64,000 nucleotides of DNA from Rhabditoides inermis. Taxonomy: Eukaryota; Nematoda; Chromadorea; Rhabditida; Rhabditidae. The position numbers were made by a program, and so were the translations under genes. The stretch spans positions 1 to 64,000 of the forward strand of contig CAWZYM010000229.1 in assembly GCA_963966185.1 (NCBI GenBank), read 5' to 3'. Below the pieces are notes generated by a model. The model searched no databases and was not told where the DNA came from. It saw only the letters and a program-made list of their open reading frames with translations. Position 1 is the first letter of the stretch, and each line of letters starts with the position of its first letter. Positions 22,795 through 36,389 of the stretch are shown here, piece by piece.

Positions 22795-24841
22795 TTATGA
22801 TATTGTCAAATAAACCATTTGAATATGAAGAAAAAACTCACCGTCCTCGGTGAGAACACTCGAGTTGGGAACAACGCTGTCTGATACGGTAGCGGTCGAA
22901 GAGAAGCTCTGAAAAAATAACAATTAGCCACCTACCAATACTAAGTGACAAAGACAATGTAACAATACGTTATAGCTACAAATAGAGACAGACATTTTCC
23001 TCAAGTCGTCAATAATTCTGACGAATACTTCTTCTTACCTCTTGTCGTGTGATATCGGGTGCGAATCGAGAGAGCGAGTCTGGCAGTGTCGATTCTCCCA
23101 TCAGGGTCGAGTTCAGTGTCGCGTTCCTCTCCCGACGACGATCCGCCACTACAAGAGTTGTTTTAGAACTACAATCACAAGCACATGCAATCATAGTCTG
23201 ACTTTTGTACTCGGCTCACAGCTCCACTCCACACGCTCTCCCAAATAAATCCAAGAATCATACTTCATACACGCATCTGATTAATCGTGGTCGAACTCTG
23301 TCGTTGACGTGAAAACCACCACCTCGCATTAGCATTAGAGAGAATCAGGGAAAAAATGCGCGCAATATTTAATTAATCCCAGTCGCATGATTTCTCAACC
23401 ACACCCACATTCTAAAAGCAGAAGCCAATCTTAGAGATCGCTTGTCATCATAAACAGATACCGTAAAGACACTACATCCGTATAAATAAGATCTCTGATA
23501 AGCAATAAACAGTATCTTCGTTATAGCTCACCATACTTTCCGATGAGCTGAGCAGAGGTGCGGAGTCCGGGCCCCGCTCTCCTCCTCCTCTCCTCCCTCC
23601 GAGCCGCCCGCGCCTCCCGACGTCGCTCCGCCCGAGCAACACCTCCTCCCTCTCCCCCTCCTCCTCCTCTGACCGTATCCAAGAACGAATCGCCCGGACA
23701 CACAAATGAGTAGCCTGCAACATGTGTGTGGAAATATTGCACGAAAGGACGAAAGCCAGTATTACACAATACAGATGGACACTTTCGGTGACAATCACCA
23801 TACATAGCATTACACGACTATTAGACCCATAAATCAATCGCTCTCACCTTCAGCATAGGGTGCCATCTGGAAGGGCTCTTCTGGCTGGTCGAATTCGAAC
23901 TGTCGTGGACCATCTAGAGAAGCCACGGGAGCCGACAGACGATACTGTAGGAATCCCTGAAATGACATCATAAACTCTCATGCTTGCGAAAAATGAAAAA
24001 CAACAACAATACACAATAGAAAATATATATAAATATAAATAACTTACTCGGACAATGCTCGCCTGTTCTCCTCTGACACGCGCCCACTCGAGCCAGTACA
24101 GGCCGGCTGCCAGCGCTGAAAATAGTACTACATATCAACAACAAAATAGGTTTCATCTCAATACACTAAACACGTAATGGTAACACGGAACAATTCTATC
24201 CAGTTGTCAGAAGGATTCAATACAACAATCTTCCGTGATGTAAAACAAATTTCACATGCTGCTAAAAACTACTATCATTCAAACTTCAACCGCTCAATAA
24301 TTCACGCCACATTGGCGACTGGGAACCTGCCTTCCCTTCTCCACCCCACACTCACCTATCCTCTCGGCCCTCCGTCGGCGCAGCTGCGAGATTCGCATCT
24401 CCACCAGCAGACTCGACACGTCCGCGAATCCACCCCCTGACGACGACGGTCTGACAATACAACATTTCAAAACAAATTCATCAACTCTCTTTCTTCAACA
24501 CAAAGTCGTCATGAGCAGCCCCTCTCCCCTCACCTCTTCTTCCTCTCTGCCTCTCCCTCTGCACTCTGTCCGCCGTCGCTGCGCCCGCGACGCTTCCGAC
24601 TATCCACAGCATCCACCAACACTCAAACACACACAGGTACACATGCGAGCAAAGGTAAGAGGTAGGGTATCCAGTAACCACCCACCTCCTCCGGTCACTG
24701 GCCAGCTCTCAATCGCCAGCTGCTGACGCGCCTAAAAAAGAACAATCATGTAGCCCATGAACAACACGTTTCACACTCTCAACTGCCCTACTCATTGTTT
24801 CCAAATACACTACAATCCATTCTACTATATCGCTCGATATC

Positions 24842-24879
<38 letters not shown>

Positions 24880-27800
24880 CTCAGTCACGCACCCTCCATG
24901 CAGCGCGTGACTTGACGACGGCCCTCCATCGGTCGACGAACTGCCGCAGCCACAGACCATGCAGCCGACCCCGCACCGCACCCAGCTGACGACGCACCTA
25001 CAACAAAGGTATGAACTTCACAACTATTCGCGAAAAACAACGAGACCAATAAACATCACACTATTACAAAGAAGCATAAATGCTGGTACTGGACAATGTC
25101 GCAACAAAATTACAAGCTCAATTATGAACACCACCTCATAACACAGAGAAACATATAACTGACAGTAAAATATCAATACTCACCCCCAGTACGTGTTTGT
25201 CGATGAGAGTCTTGCATAGTTGTTTTGTGAGGTGGTCGACTGTCCTGGAGGCGGCTCCCCTCTCCCCCCACAGCTGCCCGCACAGCCACGCAGCCACTCC
25301 CTCCACGTGGGCCAGCTCGGCCCGCCGTCTCTCGGCCGCCTGCCGCTCCCTCAGTCTCCGCTCCTCCTCCGTCCGCCGCCGCCTAACCTCCGCCTGCTCC
25401 TCCTCCATCCGTACCCGCTCCCTCTCCCGCTCCTCCGCCTCCTTCTGCTGCCGTTGCCGCTCCATCATACGCTCCGACATCAACACCTCGTTCACTAGAG
25501 ATCTGAAAAATAGTCGATAAAAATGTCATGTCATAACTCATAAATTAAAATAAACAAAAAGCGACTCTAATTTCAACAAGAAAAGAATAGGCAACGTATT
25601 CTTTATACAATTCCAAATTCCCACTTCTAATGAACACTTCCTTACCAACCTGGTGACTTGGTCGCACACTCCCATCAGCAGTTGCTCTGTCTGCTTCTCC
25701 ATCTGGGCCCGCTCCTGTCTCTTCCTCTCCTCTTCCCGTCGCCTCCTCTCCTCCTCCTCCTTCTCAGCCGCCGCCTTCGCAACGCTCTTGGATGATTCCG
25801 CTGAACCCTGAAAACATAAAATACACTTGCACAATCAATACACGGAACAATTACGACGACCCCCACTTACCCATGCCGTCTGCATGTCTCCACTCGGTGC
25901 AATCTGCTTGCCGAACAGCCCTCCTCCTCCTCCTCCTCCAGCTGCCCCTCCAAACGCCCCGAACCCGCGTGGAGCACCTCCAAGCGACGGAGCAGCTGGC
26001 AATGCGGGTGCAGGCGGCGCCGGAGCAGAAAACGATCCGGATGACAACCTAGAGTAGTTATGCTAAACAACAAAAACGACACCAACCCACCTGTCGAGGT
26101 ATGCAGCTAGGACATGGTCGTGCACGTATCTGTCGTGGGCATCGAAGGAATCGTGCGGCTGCGGCAGGGAATAGTCGAGACTCGTCGACGCAGCTATCAC
26201 CTGAAAAGTCGTTGTAGTAAAGTAGTAAAAACAATACTTCTCTCGTAACTAAAATCTTCAATTACACCGACGGTCCTAGTACCCCGCTCCACGCAGCCGT
26301 GCAGGCACACTACCGCATCCTCCTCTTCTCCCCTCCCCAACCCACATAGCACAGCCTGGTGCCCTGCAGCTTGCCGTCTATCCACGCGAGGGGCTTGAGG
26401 GGAAGCTCATCGTGGTGCACCAGAGAAGAGTCCCTGAAAACAACGAGCATTGATTACCGTACTCTACCTTGTGCTTAGTAAAGAACACAGAAATACACCT
26501 ACCACCACCACGTCCATCATACTCAAGTATCAACTTGTCATTGTGAAACCACTCACTTGCTCAGCACCAGCGCTCCCTCCTCGGAATGCATACCGACCTG
26601 CAATAATCAATCATCCATTTCCAATCAATGTCAACCATCCCACTCGCACTCACCAATGTGACGAACTCCTCTGCCTCTGCCACCCCGTCCAGTCCGAGCG
26701 TCCAGGCGGTCGTCTCCAGAGGGTACGTCGACTGCCGGGGACACGCACTCGACAGCGTCACAAGAGCCTTGCACCGCACCTGAACGAATCTATCTGTACA
26801 TCAGGCTTACAAACCAGCACAGTCATTTCAATTTTTGTCAAAGATAAGCGTAGGGAATTCTACGGTAGAAGTGAGCATCGGATGCAGAATCTTTTTTTAA
26901 TGTCCGCACACGCACCTGGTTGAAGTATCGATGGCAGAGGCAGGCCTCGAGGAAAGTGGCCTTGTTTCGGAGGAGGCGGAAGAAGCGCACCCAGTTGTTG
27001 TTCTGCAGGGCAGCAAACAGGGCCAGCGCGCGTCGCACCGGCTCCGAGTTGCGCACAGACTCACGCCACGAGAGAACCTATACAGGAATACGTTCAAATT
27101 ACACACAAATTGAATGCAGAAATTAAATTGCACAGATTGAAACATACAAATTAAGGTTCAGAAATACTAACCTGCCGGAGAATATTGGTGTCGTAGAGAT
27201 GCATCATCATGTCGTATGCTCGAAACTCGGCTTCTGACGCGCACTGCAAGCATCACGCTAGTCCCGCCCCTTCTCGCTCCGCCCACTCACGTCGATGCCC
27301 TGCCGCTGCAGGTCTTCGTAGAGATGTCGCAGCGTCTGCAGACACTTGCCCAGGTTCTCCGTGTTCATCCTTTGGTCGAACTCGGCCTGTCCGAGCATGC
27401 ACAGCCGGTACGCCATCGAAATGTGCACGCGGGCACACCTCAACACACATGCACGGTTCGATGCATGGCATTGCATCATCTCTGCCGCACTCACTGCTCG
27501 ACTAGTCGCACGGCGGTCGTGTCGGAGAGCATCTGCTGCGTGAGCTCCTTGCGCACTCCTCTCGTGCGACTCCACACGAAGTCATACCACGCGGCGAGGT
27601 CCTCGCGGCGCGACGGCGGATGGTCAATGATCTGCAATGCATCTCTTTCTCTTCCCTCTTTCCCTCTCTGCCCACCTCCTTGAGTAGATATCGCATGGCC
27701 GTGTCGAGTACGGGCCCCGGCCGCAGTTCGTGTGGCAGTGGCTTCTCCTGGTCGGCCGCGCTCCTCGCGTACTCCTTCAGGGCACGCTGCGCGTCCACAA

Positions 27801-29870
27801 CACCCTAGACACACACCAATCATAGTCAGTTATAGTTATTCGCCTAATAAAACATTCCAAAAGCACGATATCAACCATATGGACATATTACACTTGCTAG
27901 CTTTCAAGATACCAATTACCGATCATATAAAATGAAGGTCATTTTCAGTGCTACCCACCTGTTCATCACACTCGTATGCGGAAATGCGCTTCTGAACAAG
28001 GCGGATGTAGCTGAAACGGAGAGGGTACACAAGTAAACAATAACAATGACTGACCGCTCCTTCTCGGGACACAGCTCGGTACAGGTGGCGCGCTCATCCT
28101 TCCCGAAGAATCCGTCATTCACCTACAATGCACATTATGATATGTAGTATGAAAACAAGAATAAGGACAAATCAAGTAAAGTAATATATCGTCAAACATA
28201 AATTCAACCGTCAATCAATCGAATGTTCTTCTTAGTCTCATCATAATGAACAAATCAATATTGAAATTCGCATACCTCTCGCAGTTTGCACAACAGCCGG
28301 TCCCTCTCGTCCAGCAATTGATACTTGTCGTAATCGCCCGAACATTGCTTGCCCTGAAAGAGGAGAAGATAAACAACAACAACAATTTGTTGTGAAGTAG
28401 AAAAAAGATGATGGCGTAGTGCCCACCACATACCTGGAGAGACTTGAGCTGCCGCACCACATCGCCCACATTCCGCAGCGACGACGCATTCACTGCCGAC
28501 GGCTCAAACACAAAGTTTTTTTTAACCAAATCGAGAACAATCTATGTTTCACGTTTCACCAAACACTCATACTTTCATCTAGATTGTTGAACATAATACA
28601 TCGGTCATATAAAATATTAGCCACCTGGAACACCTGTAGCTTGTCTCGCTTGTCTGGCGCGGCTCGCTTCTCCGGCTGCGGACTGCCCGACCGGGCGCGC
28701 TCCGAATCCACACGCACAGAGAAACCCTGACATAGTTTGATACACAACAGAACCACGAGACAAGGAACAATCAACTCACGGAGAACGGCTTCTTCTCCGC
28801 CCTCTTCTCCTGCTTCTCCATGGACGGAGACGCCGAGCGCTCTCGCTGCGGATCCGCCTTCTGAAACACGAAACGTTGATTCATGATTTTAGAAATAACT
28901 TTAAATATATGAATAATAGTTGTTTTATCTGATATGGTACATACCTTGACAAACGAAAATATGCCGGCTCCCTTGCCGAACATGGGTTTGGATGTGGAAG
29001 CACCAGCTCCTCCAAATGGAGCAGCGACGGGAGCAGGTGGGATAGGGAGCGTTGCCGACACTGACAACAGATCGCCATATTAATAAAAATAATCAAGCAT
29101 CCTTACCTGTGGGTTCCTTCTGCAGTGGGGCAAACGGCTTGAGGGCTACGGTAGCGTCGGTGGTGACGCTGCCGTTCTCACTCGATCTGCTCCGTGCGCG
29201 CACCAACTACATCACGAATTAACAAGTAGTTGAAAGTATACGCACTTTTGCAGCGCGTTTGACAGCAGCGTTGGCGGCGGCGGTGGTCGCGGAGCCGGAC
29301 GGTTTGCGGAGTGTGAACGGGTTCGGCTGGCGAGCGCCCGCGCCAAACGGATTCGGCTTCTTCACTACAAAAACATTACGATAATAATCAATGGACAAAG
29401 TTTGGTATACCTGGTTGATCCATGAGTGAGGGTATGGCGGGAGCGGGCGCAGCGGCGGCAGTAGTTGTGGTAGGCGCTTCTTCGGTGGTGGCAACGGTGC
29501 GCACAAACTTGAAGCGAGATGCTGAGACCTGGCTGCCGTCCGATTCCACGCGAGTCGTCATTGGGTTTGCTGAACACAACAGTGCACATCATAGACATCA
29601 CTGCTTCTCACCTCGCTTCAATCCCTGTCCGAATGCACGCCTAGCGGTCGGGGGAGAGCCCGATCCCTCGGCGCCTCCCTCGCGCTGTAGAGACGACTTC
29701 ATTCCCGCAGCAAATAACCGGGACGACGGGAACATCTCAACAAGTATTTTGGAAATAAATACAAATGAAACACAAACCGCTTTGGGAGCGGGCGGGGCGA
29801 GTGAGTTGGACGCGGCGGTCGACGGCGCCTTCTTGAAACTGTCCGGGATTTTGAAACCCGTCGGAGACAT
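22795..29870 (-). CDS. GANP/SAC3 family mRNA-export protein (MCM3AP-like)
   Basis: GANP/Sac3 is the scaffold of the TREX-2 complex, which links transcription to mRNA export at nuclear pores. The gene has more than twenty exons. The N-terminal part ([14 protein letters not shown] at 29870, then [33 protein letters not shown]) is Phe-Gly/NPF-rich, like nucleoporins. The SAC3 domain spans about 26.9-28.1 kb: [122 protein letters not shown]. Downstream come an acidic/FG segment ([16 protein letters not shown]), a long charged coiled coil (25.1-25.8 kb) and a C-terminal helical region ([18 protein letters not shown]). The stop at 22795 falls inside the 3' UTR of the convergent globin. ATG chosen at 29870. 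Confidence 0.85.
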
Positions 29871-30382
29871 GGCTCTCACTACCCCTGGCCAGTCTGCAAC
29901 AAAATAATATCGAAAACTTATATACAAAATAGATGAACAGATGTTGTCAAAATCTAACAAAAAAACAGCGAGAAAAAAAACGGCGGCGCGCTTTACTAAT
30001 TGCCTGTGGAATGCGGACTAAAACCGTAACATCACACTTGATGACGGACAATGCAAACCCGGCGCAAGTTGGTTGCCGCTGCCCCATATATCACGACAGT
30101 GATGTGTTTTTTAGGTTTTCAACCTCAGTACTCAAGGTACGCTGAAGATGCGACCTGTGCTTGCACAGTGTTGTGATTCAATTTTTGTAAAGCGTTGCTC
30201 GGGGTATCCGAGAGCGCAGCACGCAGGAATAATTTTAATATCTGGGTTCGTTTGGATTCCTCGTCTAGACCGCGAAGCCCCGCCCCTTCACGGCCCGCCC
30301 ATTCGAGCCATTGTGGCGTCAGTGTCGCCCCGAGTCTACCTGGCGAGCGGGCGCCGAACTCTGCCCCGCCCAGTGGCTCGCA
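29871..30382. promoter_or_regulatory. Divergent promoter region between GANP and kinase 1
   Basis: About 510 bp separate two divergently oriented start codons, so the stretch probably contains both promoters. The right half (30240-30380) is GC-rich with GCCCCGCCC-like boxes at 30276-30300 and 30352-30372. No TATA box is convincing. Confidence 0.4.
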
Positions 30383-31337
30383 ATGCAGTCGTGCATGCGA
30401 GACGCCGAGCGGCTAAAGTACTTCCATGGACTGCTGCCTAGGTAGACCCACCCCCCTCACCTCTCTGCTACTGCCATCTCCAGGGAGGACATCCCCGAGC
30501 TACTCCGCAAGAACGGCGACTTCATCGTGCGTCTGTCGGAGAAGGACGATAAGAAGAAGGAGGGCGGGAGGCAGGACAAGATACTCATCATATCACTCTT
30601 CATCCACCCGGTCCCGCCCGGACACAAGAAGGAGCCGGGGTCGGATGGAATGGTGAGGGGAAGAGGGGGGAGGGAGACACACCTGTTTCTTCAGTTCAAG
30701 CACTACGTGTTCAACGAGGCGAAGGAGAAGGGGAAGGTGACTGTGGATGGAGGGGAGCACGTCTACGACTCGGCACATGACCTCGTCGAGTTCCACATGA
30801 TGAACCGACAGCCCCTGCGCAGCAACGTCAGTACCGTATACCGTATACCCAATACCTTTACCGTATCCCTTGCAGTTCGAGCAGGGTCTCCTCATCAATC
30901 CGATTAAACGTCAGCCTTGGGAGCTGCTACACGAAGATATTACTGTCGCTACCAAGCTCGGCGAGGGTACTGTAGACAAGGTATATCGTGTTTTCAAGAT
31001 ACCGTAATCCAGGCGCGTTTGGTGAAGTGGCGTCTGGGAAGCTGCGACTGAACAAGAAGAAGACTGTGGACGTGGCCATCAAGATCGCCAAGGCAACGGA
31101 GATGAACAAGGAGAAGGTACTGTATGTAACACATGGTACTGTACTCTACCGTATGCCTTTTCAGATCAAGGAGGTGATGAAGGAAGCACGTCTAATGAGA
31201 AACTTCAAACATTATCATGTGGTCAGATTATATGGAGTGGCTGTGATCAAAGAACCACTCATGATCGTCATGGAACTGGTGACGGGAGGTCCGCATCTTT
31301 ATTCTCTCTCCCTCTCCCTCTCCCTCTCCCTCTCCCA

Positions 31338-31388
<51 letters not shown>

Positions 31389-32199
31389 CCTCCCTCCCTC
31401 ATCTCCCACTCTTTCAGGTGCTCTCGATGACTACCTCAAAAAGAACTCGGTCAGCATGGATGGCAAGATCGACATGGTCATGGGTACTGTAGACGCCCCT
31501 ACCGTACCCCACCGTATTGTAGGGGCGGCGTGGGGAGTGGAGTACCTGCACAGAATGAACGTCATCCACAGAGACCTTGCAGCCAGGAACTGCCTCTTCA
31601 ACAATGGCGTCGTGGGTGGTTTCTATGTCTCACTCTCTCCTTCTCTATCCGTTTATCACTCGATAACTCCATTCACTCCACCTTTCCTTTTCCAGTGCAA
31701 GATCAGTGACTTTGGCTTGACCCGAGAAGGCTTGGAGTACGTGATGAAAGTGGTGACGAAGCTGCCGATTCGATGGTTGTCTCCCGAGGTGATCACCCAG
31801 TTCAAGTACAGTCGGGAGAGTGACGTATGGGCGTTCGGTGTTCTCGGTGGGTGGTCCTCTCCTGCTCTTTCTTCTTATACTCCTCCACTCAGTATGGGAG
31901 ATAATGCACGACGCCTCCGAGCCGTACACTGGCAAGACATTCGCGGAGGTGAAGAACTTCATCCTCAAGGCGGGCAGAATGGAGTTCCGCTCCGACTGCG
32001 ATCGACAACTCATCAAGATCATCATGGTACGGCAGATACTGTACTTGTAATTGGGAATACTGTACTTTATACTTTTGTAGGAGTTGTGCTGGGCGCAGTC
32101 GCCTGAGAAGCGGCCGTCGATGGACAAGGTGGTGAAACAGATGGAGAACTGGAGTGGGCGAGTCTTCGTTCCACCCGCCGACGATGAGTGAGCGAACTC

Positions 32200-32246
<47 letters not shown>

Positions 32247-32480
32247 CTTCATCCAGTGAGGCTCGATCGGACGACAACAAGAGCTGTGACGGAGTCGGGG
32301 ACGCGCGTCCGAAGAAGCCCCGCGAACTGCAGGACTCCGGGGAGAGACACCTCAGGAAGAGTGCGTGTACATCTTATCTGTTTCATACCTTTTGAAATCC
32401 CCTTGACTTTCATTTGTGCAGGCGGTCCCGGTGTGGTCAAGAAGAGCGCCTCAAAGCGCCGCTCGCAGGTGCGCCGCTGA
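30383..32480 (+). CDS. SH2-domain non-receptor tyrosine kinase 1 (nematode Fer/Fes-like class)
   Basis: About thirteen short exons. It starts [20 protein letters not shown], so the SH2 domain begins at about residue 12: [18 protein letters not shown] (phosphotyrosine-binding Arg), then [11 protein letters not shown] and FHMMNRQPL. The kinase domain follows: LGEGAFGEVASGK (Gly loop across a splice junction), VDVAIKIAK (Lys), [11 protein letters not shown] (helix C Glu), [11 protein letters not shown] (hinge), HRDLAARNC (catalytic loop), [19 protein letters not shown] (P+1 region), SDVWAFGVL, CWAQSPEKRPSM. All catalytic residues are present. There is no F-BAR domain. The tail is short and basic, ending KRRSQVRR. 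C. elegans has many such small SH2-kinases, several expressed in sperm (spe-8 class). Closely related to the kinase at 42.4-44.6 kb. Confidence 0.88.
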
Positions 32481-32721
32481 CGCCCCGCCCCCGCTGGCCC
32501 CGCCCCTGCCCACTCCCTAGTTCAACACTCATTAATACTTACCAGCCAACACCGCTTAAACATGTTAGAAATTCCTGCTTAGCTTACAGTGTTTAGAGAT
32601 TACGACGCGTGAAAAGAGAGAAGAGTGACAGAGAAAATGCTTATATGATAAACTAGTTTGATTATGGTTGCGTAAGTTTTGTTCATTATGATAGCAGAAA
32701 CTGCACGTTCGAAAATTTACT
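32481..32721. other. Kinase 1 3' flank
   Basis: No gene is seen. The AT-rich stretch leads into the tandem repeats at the head of the retrotransposon. Confidence 0.4.
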
Positions 32722-33089
32722 TCTGTGAACATTTTGATTTGCCTCTGTGAACATTTTGATACCTCTGTGAACATTTTGATAGCGGCGACTCCCGTTGGGC
32801 GACTTCCGCATGGTCGTCTTCCTTGCCTCCACGCTGGTGCCGCTGGATAGGCCGTCCGCATTCCCCGGATGGCTGAACTGGACACGGGAAACAAGCCGGA
32901 CTCTAGGCCGGACTCCTTTCTGGCAGGGCCAGCCACCCACCAGTCATATCCATGGCTATAGACATCTTTCGATGTACCCTATCGACAGTCGCAACCACAA
33001 TGCGCCCAAGTTCCCGGCGCCCAACCGCTCCCTTCCGTCGACGAGGGATCCAGCGGGTAGGGCAGGGCGCGAGAAATCACCGGAGCTGA

Positions 33090-34334
33090 GTGAGGTCGAC
33101 AAAACCGGAAAGGAACTTCAATGTTTGCACACTTAACTGCCAAGGACTGTCCCAGACTACCAAGGAGGAGATGCTATTCGAAACTCTGGAGAAGATCAAG
33201 TGGGACGTCATATGCCTACAGGAGACGAAGAGAGCGACAGAGAAGCGGACGAGAAGACGAGACGGGACGGAGGTTGTGATAGGAGCGCGTTGCCGCAACG
33301 GCAGTGGAGGAGTTGGGTTTGCGGTGTCAGGTAAAACTACGTCCGCAATCCAGTCGATGAGAGTAATATCGAGTAGACTGGCCCACCTTTCACTAATGTT
33401 CGGTGATATGCGCGTCGCAATCTTCAACTGCTACGCGCCGACCAGCACTGCGACGGAAGACGAGAAGGAGCAGTTCTACTGCGACCTGCGGAAGCTATAC
33501 AAGGAGGAGAAGGCCCGCTACAAGATCGTCTGCGGCGACCTCAACGCCAAGCTCGGAACTCGCAAGCATGGCGAGTTCAGAGTGGGGCCGAACGGATACG
33601 GAGAGCGGAACGAGGAGGGCGATCGACTCACTGACTTCATTGAGAAGATCCGTCTCTTCCACGGCAACAGCTTTTTCTCAAAGCCGAGCCGGAGGAAGTG
33701 GACGTGGAGATCGCCCAACGGACGAGCGCTCAACGAGATCGACCACTTCCTGACGAGCAACCGCTTGCTACTCGCCGACGTCGACGTGGTCGCCCCTTTC
33801 TCTATAGGAGGCGACCACAGACTTCTTCGAGCTCGGCTACGTATCCCGCGACGACCTCTACGTCACAGCACCCGGCACCCGGCAACACTATTTGCCCCTG
33901 ATGCAGCGCACGCCTACATTGAACACCACGTTGGCCTAAACCCGACGTACGAGGAGCTGCTCAACACACTCAAGGAGGCCGCCGCCGTCGCAACTGCTCC
34001 CGGGCCGAACCACATGGTGAGGAGACTGTCGGAGAGAACGAGGGACCTGCTGAAGACAAGGGCGAAGCTCGCGCTAGAACTCGTCCTCATCTCTCGCCAG
34101 TGTCGCGCCGCCTTCAAACACGATCTGACGAAGTACCGCGAGGAGATACTCGGCGACACTGCTATGCATCGTCGGAGCATCAAAATCGCGAAGAGAGGAC
34201 TCGCCACCGAGCGATCCCTGCTGGAGGCACTGCTGATCAACGACCAGATGATCACCGATCAACGACCAGGTGATCACCGCGCGACCCGCCATCGAGGAGG
34301 CCACCGTCGACTTCTACAGTACTCTCTACGCTGA
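33090..34334 (+). pseudogene. Retrotransposon endonuclease (EEP) region
   Basis: The frame encodes an endonuclease/exonuclease/phosphatase-fold domain: NCQGLS, IKWDVICLQETKR, GGVGFAVS, FNCYAPTS, KIVCGDLNAK, WTWRSPNG, IDHFLTSNR and GGDHRLLRA. These cover the catalytic Asn, Glu, Asp/Asn and His positions expected of the family. The frame is thrown off at 34257 by the 22-bp duplication, so the last 25 residues of this open frame are out of phase with the transposon protein. Confidence 0.8.
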
Positions 34335-35745
34335 CCGACTACTCATCCCGAGGAAGGTCTACACTCCTGGAAACGTGCCCCCCGTACTCCCATCTGAAGT
34401 GCGACACGCCCACTCCCAGATGCCGAAAGGACGAGCCCCCGGACCTGACAACATCACGGCCGATCTGCTGAAGGCGGGGGGAACTAACTTCCACCGCGCC
34501 CTCGCACGCCTGTTCTCGACTCACCTGGAAGGGACCCCCATCCCCGACAGCTGGCGAGAGGCGCGGCTCGTACTACTCCCGAAGAAAGGACCCCGTGAGA
34601 AGCTCTCCAACTGGCGCCCGATCGCTCTACTCAGCCTGCTCCACAAAACCTACTCCAAGGTGTTGTTGAACAGGCTGAAACGGACTCTGGAAGACTAACA
34701 ATCACGAGAACAAGCCGGATTCCGGAGCGGCTACTGCTGCGCCGATCACCTCCAGACCGTCTCTCAGGTCGTGGAGAGAACCCGCGAATACAAGACCCCG
34801 TTAGTGCTCACCTTCGTCGACTTCGAGAAAGCGTTCGACCGGCTCGACCACGGATTCCTTCTACGTGCTCTTGAGATGCTCAACGTCGAGGAGGGATATC
34901 TGGCTGCGCTATCCGACTGCTACGACAGCAACCAGCTACTTCTGAGGCTCTTCTCCAACGAGCTGAAGATCCCTGTGCGATGCGGAGTGAAGCAAGGAGA
35001 CACTGTCTCCCCAGTGCTCTTCACTGCTGCGCTGGAAGTCGTCTTCCGCCAACTCGACTGGAGCGACTACGGCCTTCGAGTGGACGGAGAGAAGCTGAAC
35101 CATCTGCGCTTCGCTGACGACATCGTGCTGATTACCGAGACCACGGCAGATGCTGAACGGATGCTGAACGAGCTTAACAGGGAGAGCGAGAAGGCCGGGC
35201 TGCGCATCAACATCGGCAAGACGCAGTTCATCCGAAACGAGCAGACTGCCGCTGGGGCTATCTATATTTCCGGCCAGGCAATCGAAGAGGTGGAGGAGTA
35301 CATCTACCTCGGACAGGCCATAAACGCAAAGAACACCCTCACTTCGGAGCTGGCAAAGAGAACGAGAGCAGGATGGGCGGCATTTGGCAACATCAAGGAG
35401 ACACTGGGCACGCTGAACGACAGACACCTCAAAGCGAACCTCTTCAACACGTGCGTACTCCCCGCACTGTGTTACGGTTCGGAGACGTGGGCCTACACTT
35501 CCACCACGCTCGGTCGCATCCAGACCGCACACCGCGCAATGGAGCGACAGATGCTGGGATACTCACTCTACCGGCAGCGAGACAAGGGACTGAGCAGCGA
35601 GGTCATGCGGGCAAGATCCGCGTTGACCAACCCAACCTCCTACATGGCGCGCAGCAAACATAGATGGGCCGGACATATACAAAGGAGGACGGACGGGCGA
35701 TGGACACGGGCGACTACCGATTGGAGGCCGCGCAACGTCACTTGA
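34270..35745 (+). pseudogene. Retrotransposon reverse transcriptase region, with one stop
   Basis: After the frame change the reading continues through RT motifs: PKGRAPGPDNITADLLKAG, REARLVLLPKKG, NWRPIALLSLLHKTYSKVL, a TAA stop at 34696-34698, then QAGFRSGYC, VDFEKAFDRLDH, VRCGVKQGDTVSPVLF, the catalytic FADD at 35110-35121, GLRINIGKTQF and IYLGQAIN, ending with a thumb/C-terminal region (MLGYSLYRQRDKG). The motifs are otherwise intact, so the copy is young or recently lost function. The stop is the only break downstream of the duplication. Confidence 0.85.
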
Positions 35746-35918
35746 GAACCCGGACGGCCGCCAACCCGCTGGGCAGATTCTGTCCGCAATAATACAAAAC
35801 TGTTCTATGGGCGCAGGAACGACTACAAGCAGTGGGCAACTGCAGCTCGAGACCGTTCACTGTGGCGAAAGATGGGCTCCGCGCTTGCAAGCTGAAGGAG
35901 AATTCAAGTAGAAGTAAG

Positions 35919-36338
35919 TAAGTATTTTAAGCACTTTTTGCTGTGATGTGTGGGTGTGTGACTCGGTTTTCTCTCTTCCTTTTTTGCTTTTCTTCTTCCG
36001 GCTACTCTCCACTCACTTACCTTTTCTAATCAACTCAAGCACAGCACTGAGTATTTTGGAGTCAGCGCTATTGCTCTTTTTTTTGCTCCTCATAGTTCCG
36101 TTTTTCTTTCTTCCGAAACCAGTACGTTTCAATTAGATCATTTGATATTTTTTTAAAGTTTTCTTCTTGAATATGTCTAATAAACACACTTTTGTCTATA
36201 ACTTGAACAAGGTACATTTACCATTTTTTCAAAGTCAGTTCATGAGAAAAGCTTCTTTTCGAAATGAAAAAAACTGAACGTCAACATGAAATTAAAATAA
36301 AGTGAGGCATAATAATAATGAAAAAGGAAAGAAAGAAT

Positions 36339-36389
<51 letters not shown>

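Larger units (their letters stand above)
32722..35918 (+). mobile_element. RTE-like non-LTR retrotransposon copy, disrupted
   Basis: An apurinic endonuclease domain followed by a reverse transcriptase on the same strand, without LTRs, marks a non-LTR retrotransposon of the RTE/CR1-like group. Three tandem copies of a roughly 20-bp unit (TCTGTGAACATTTTGAT at 32722-32780) precede the coding region and may be the 5' end. The 3' end carries a short AGTAAGTAAGTA repeat at about 35906-35918, typical of RTE tails. The coding region is broken by a 22-bp tandem duplication and a stop codon. It lies between kinase 1 and the channel gene. Confidence 0.8.

Noticed and set aside
32080..32280. Open frames through the CT/CA tract near the kinase 1 end
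   Set aside because: They are driven by the dinucleotide tract; the kinase exons before and after splice around it.
34936..35532. 198-residue minus-strand frame over the reverse transcriptase
   Set aside because: Antisense to conserved RT motifs; no independent features.
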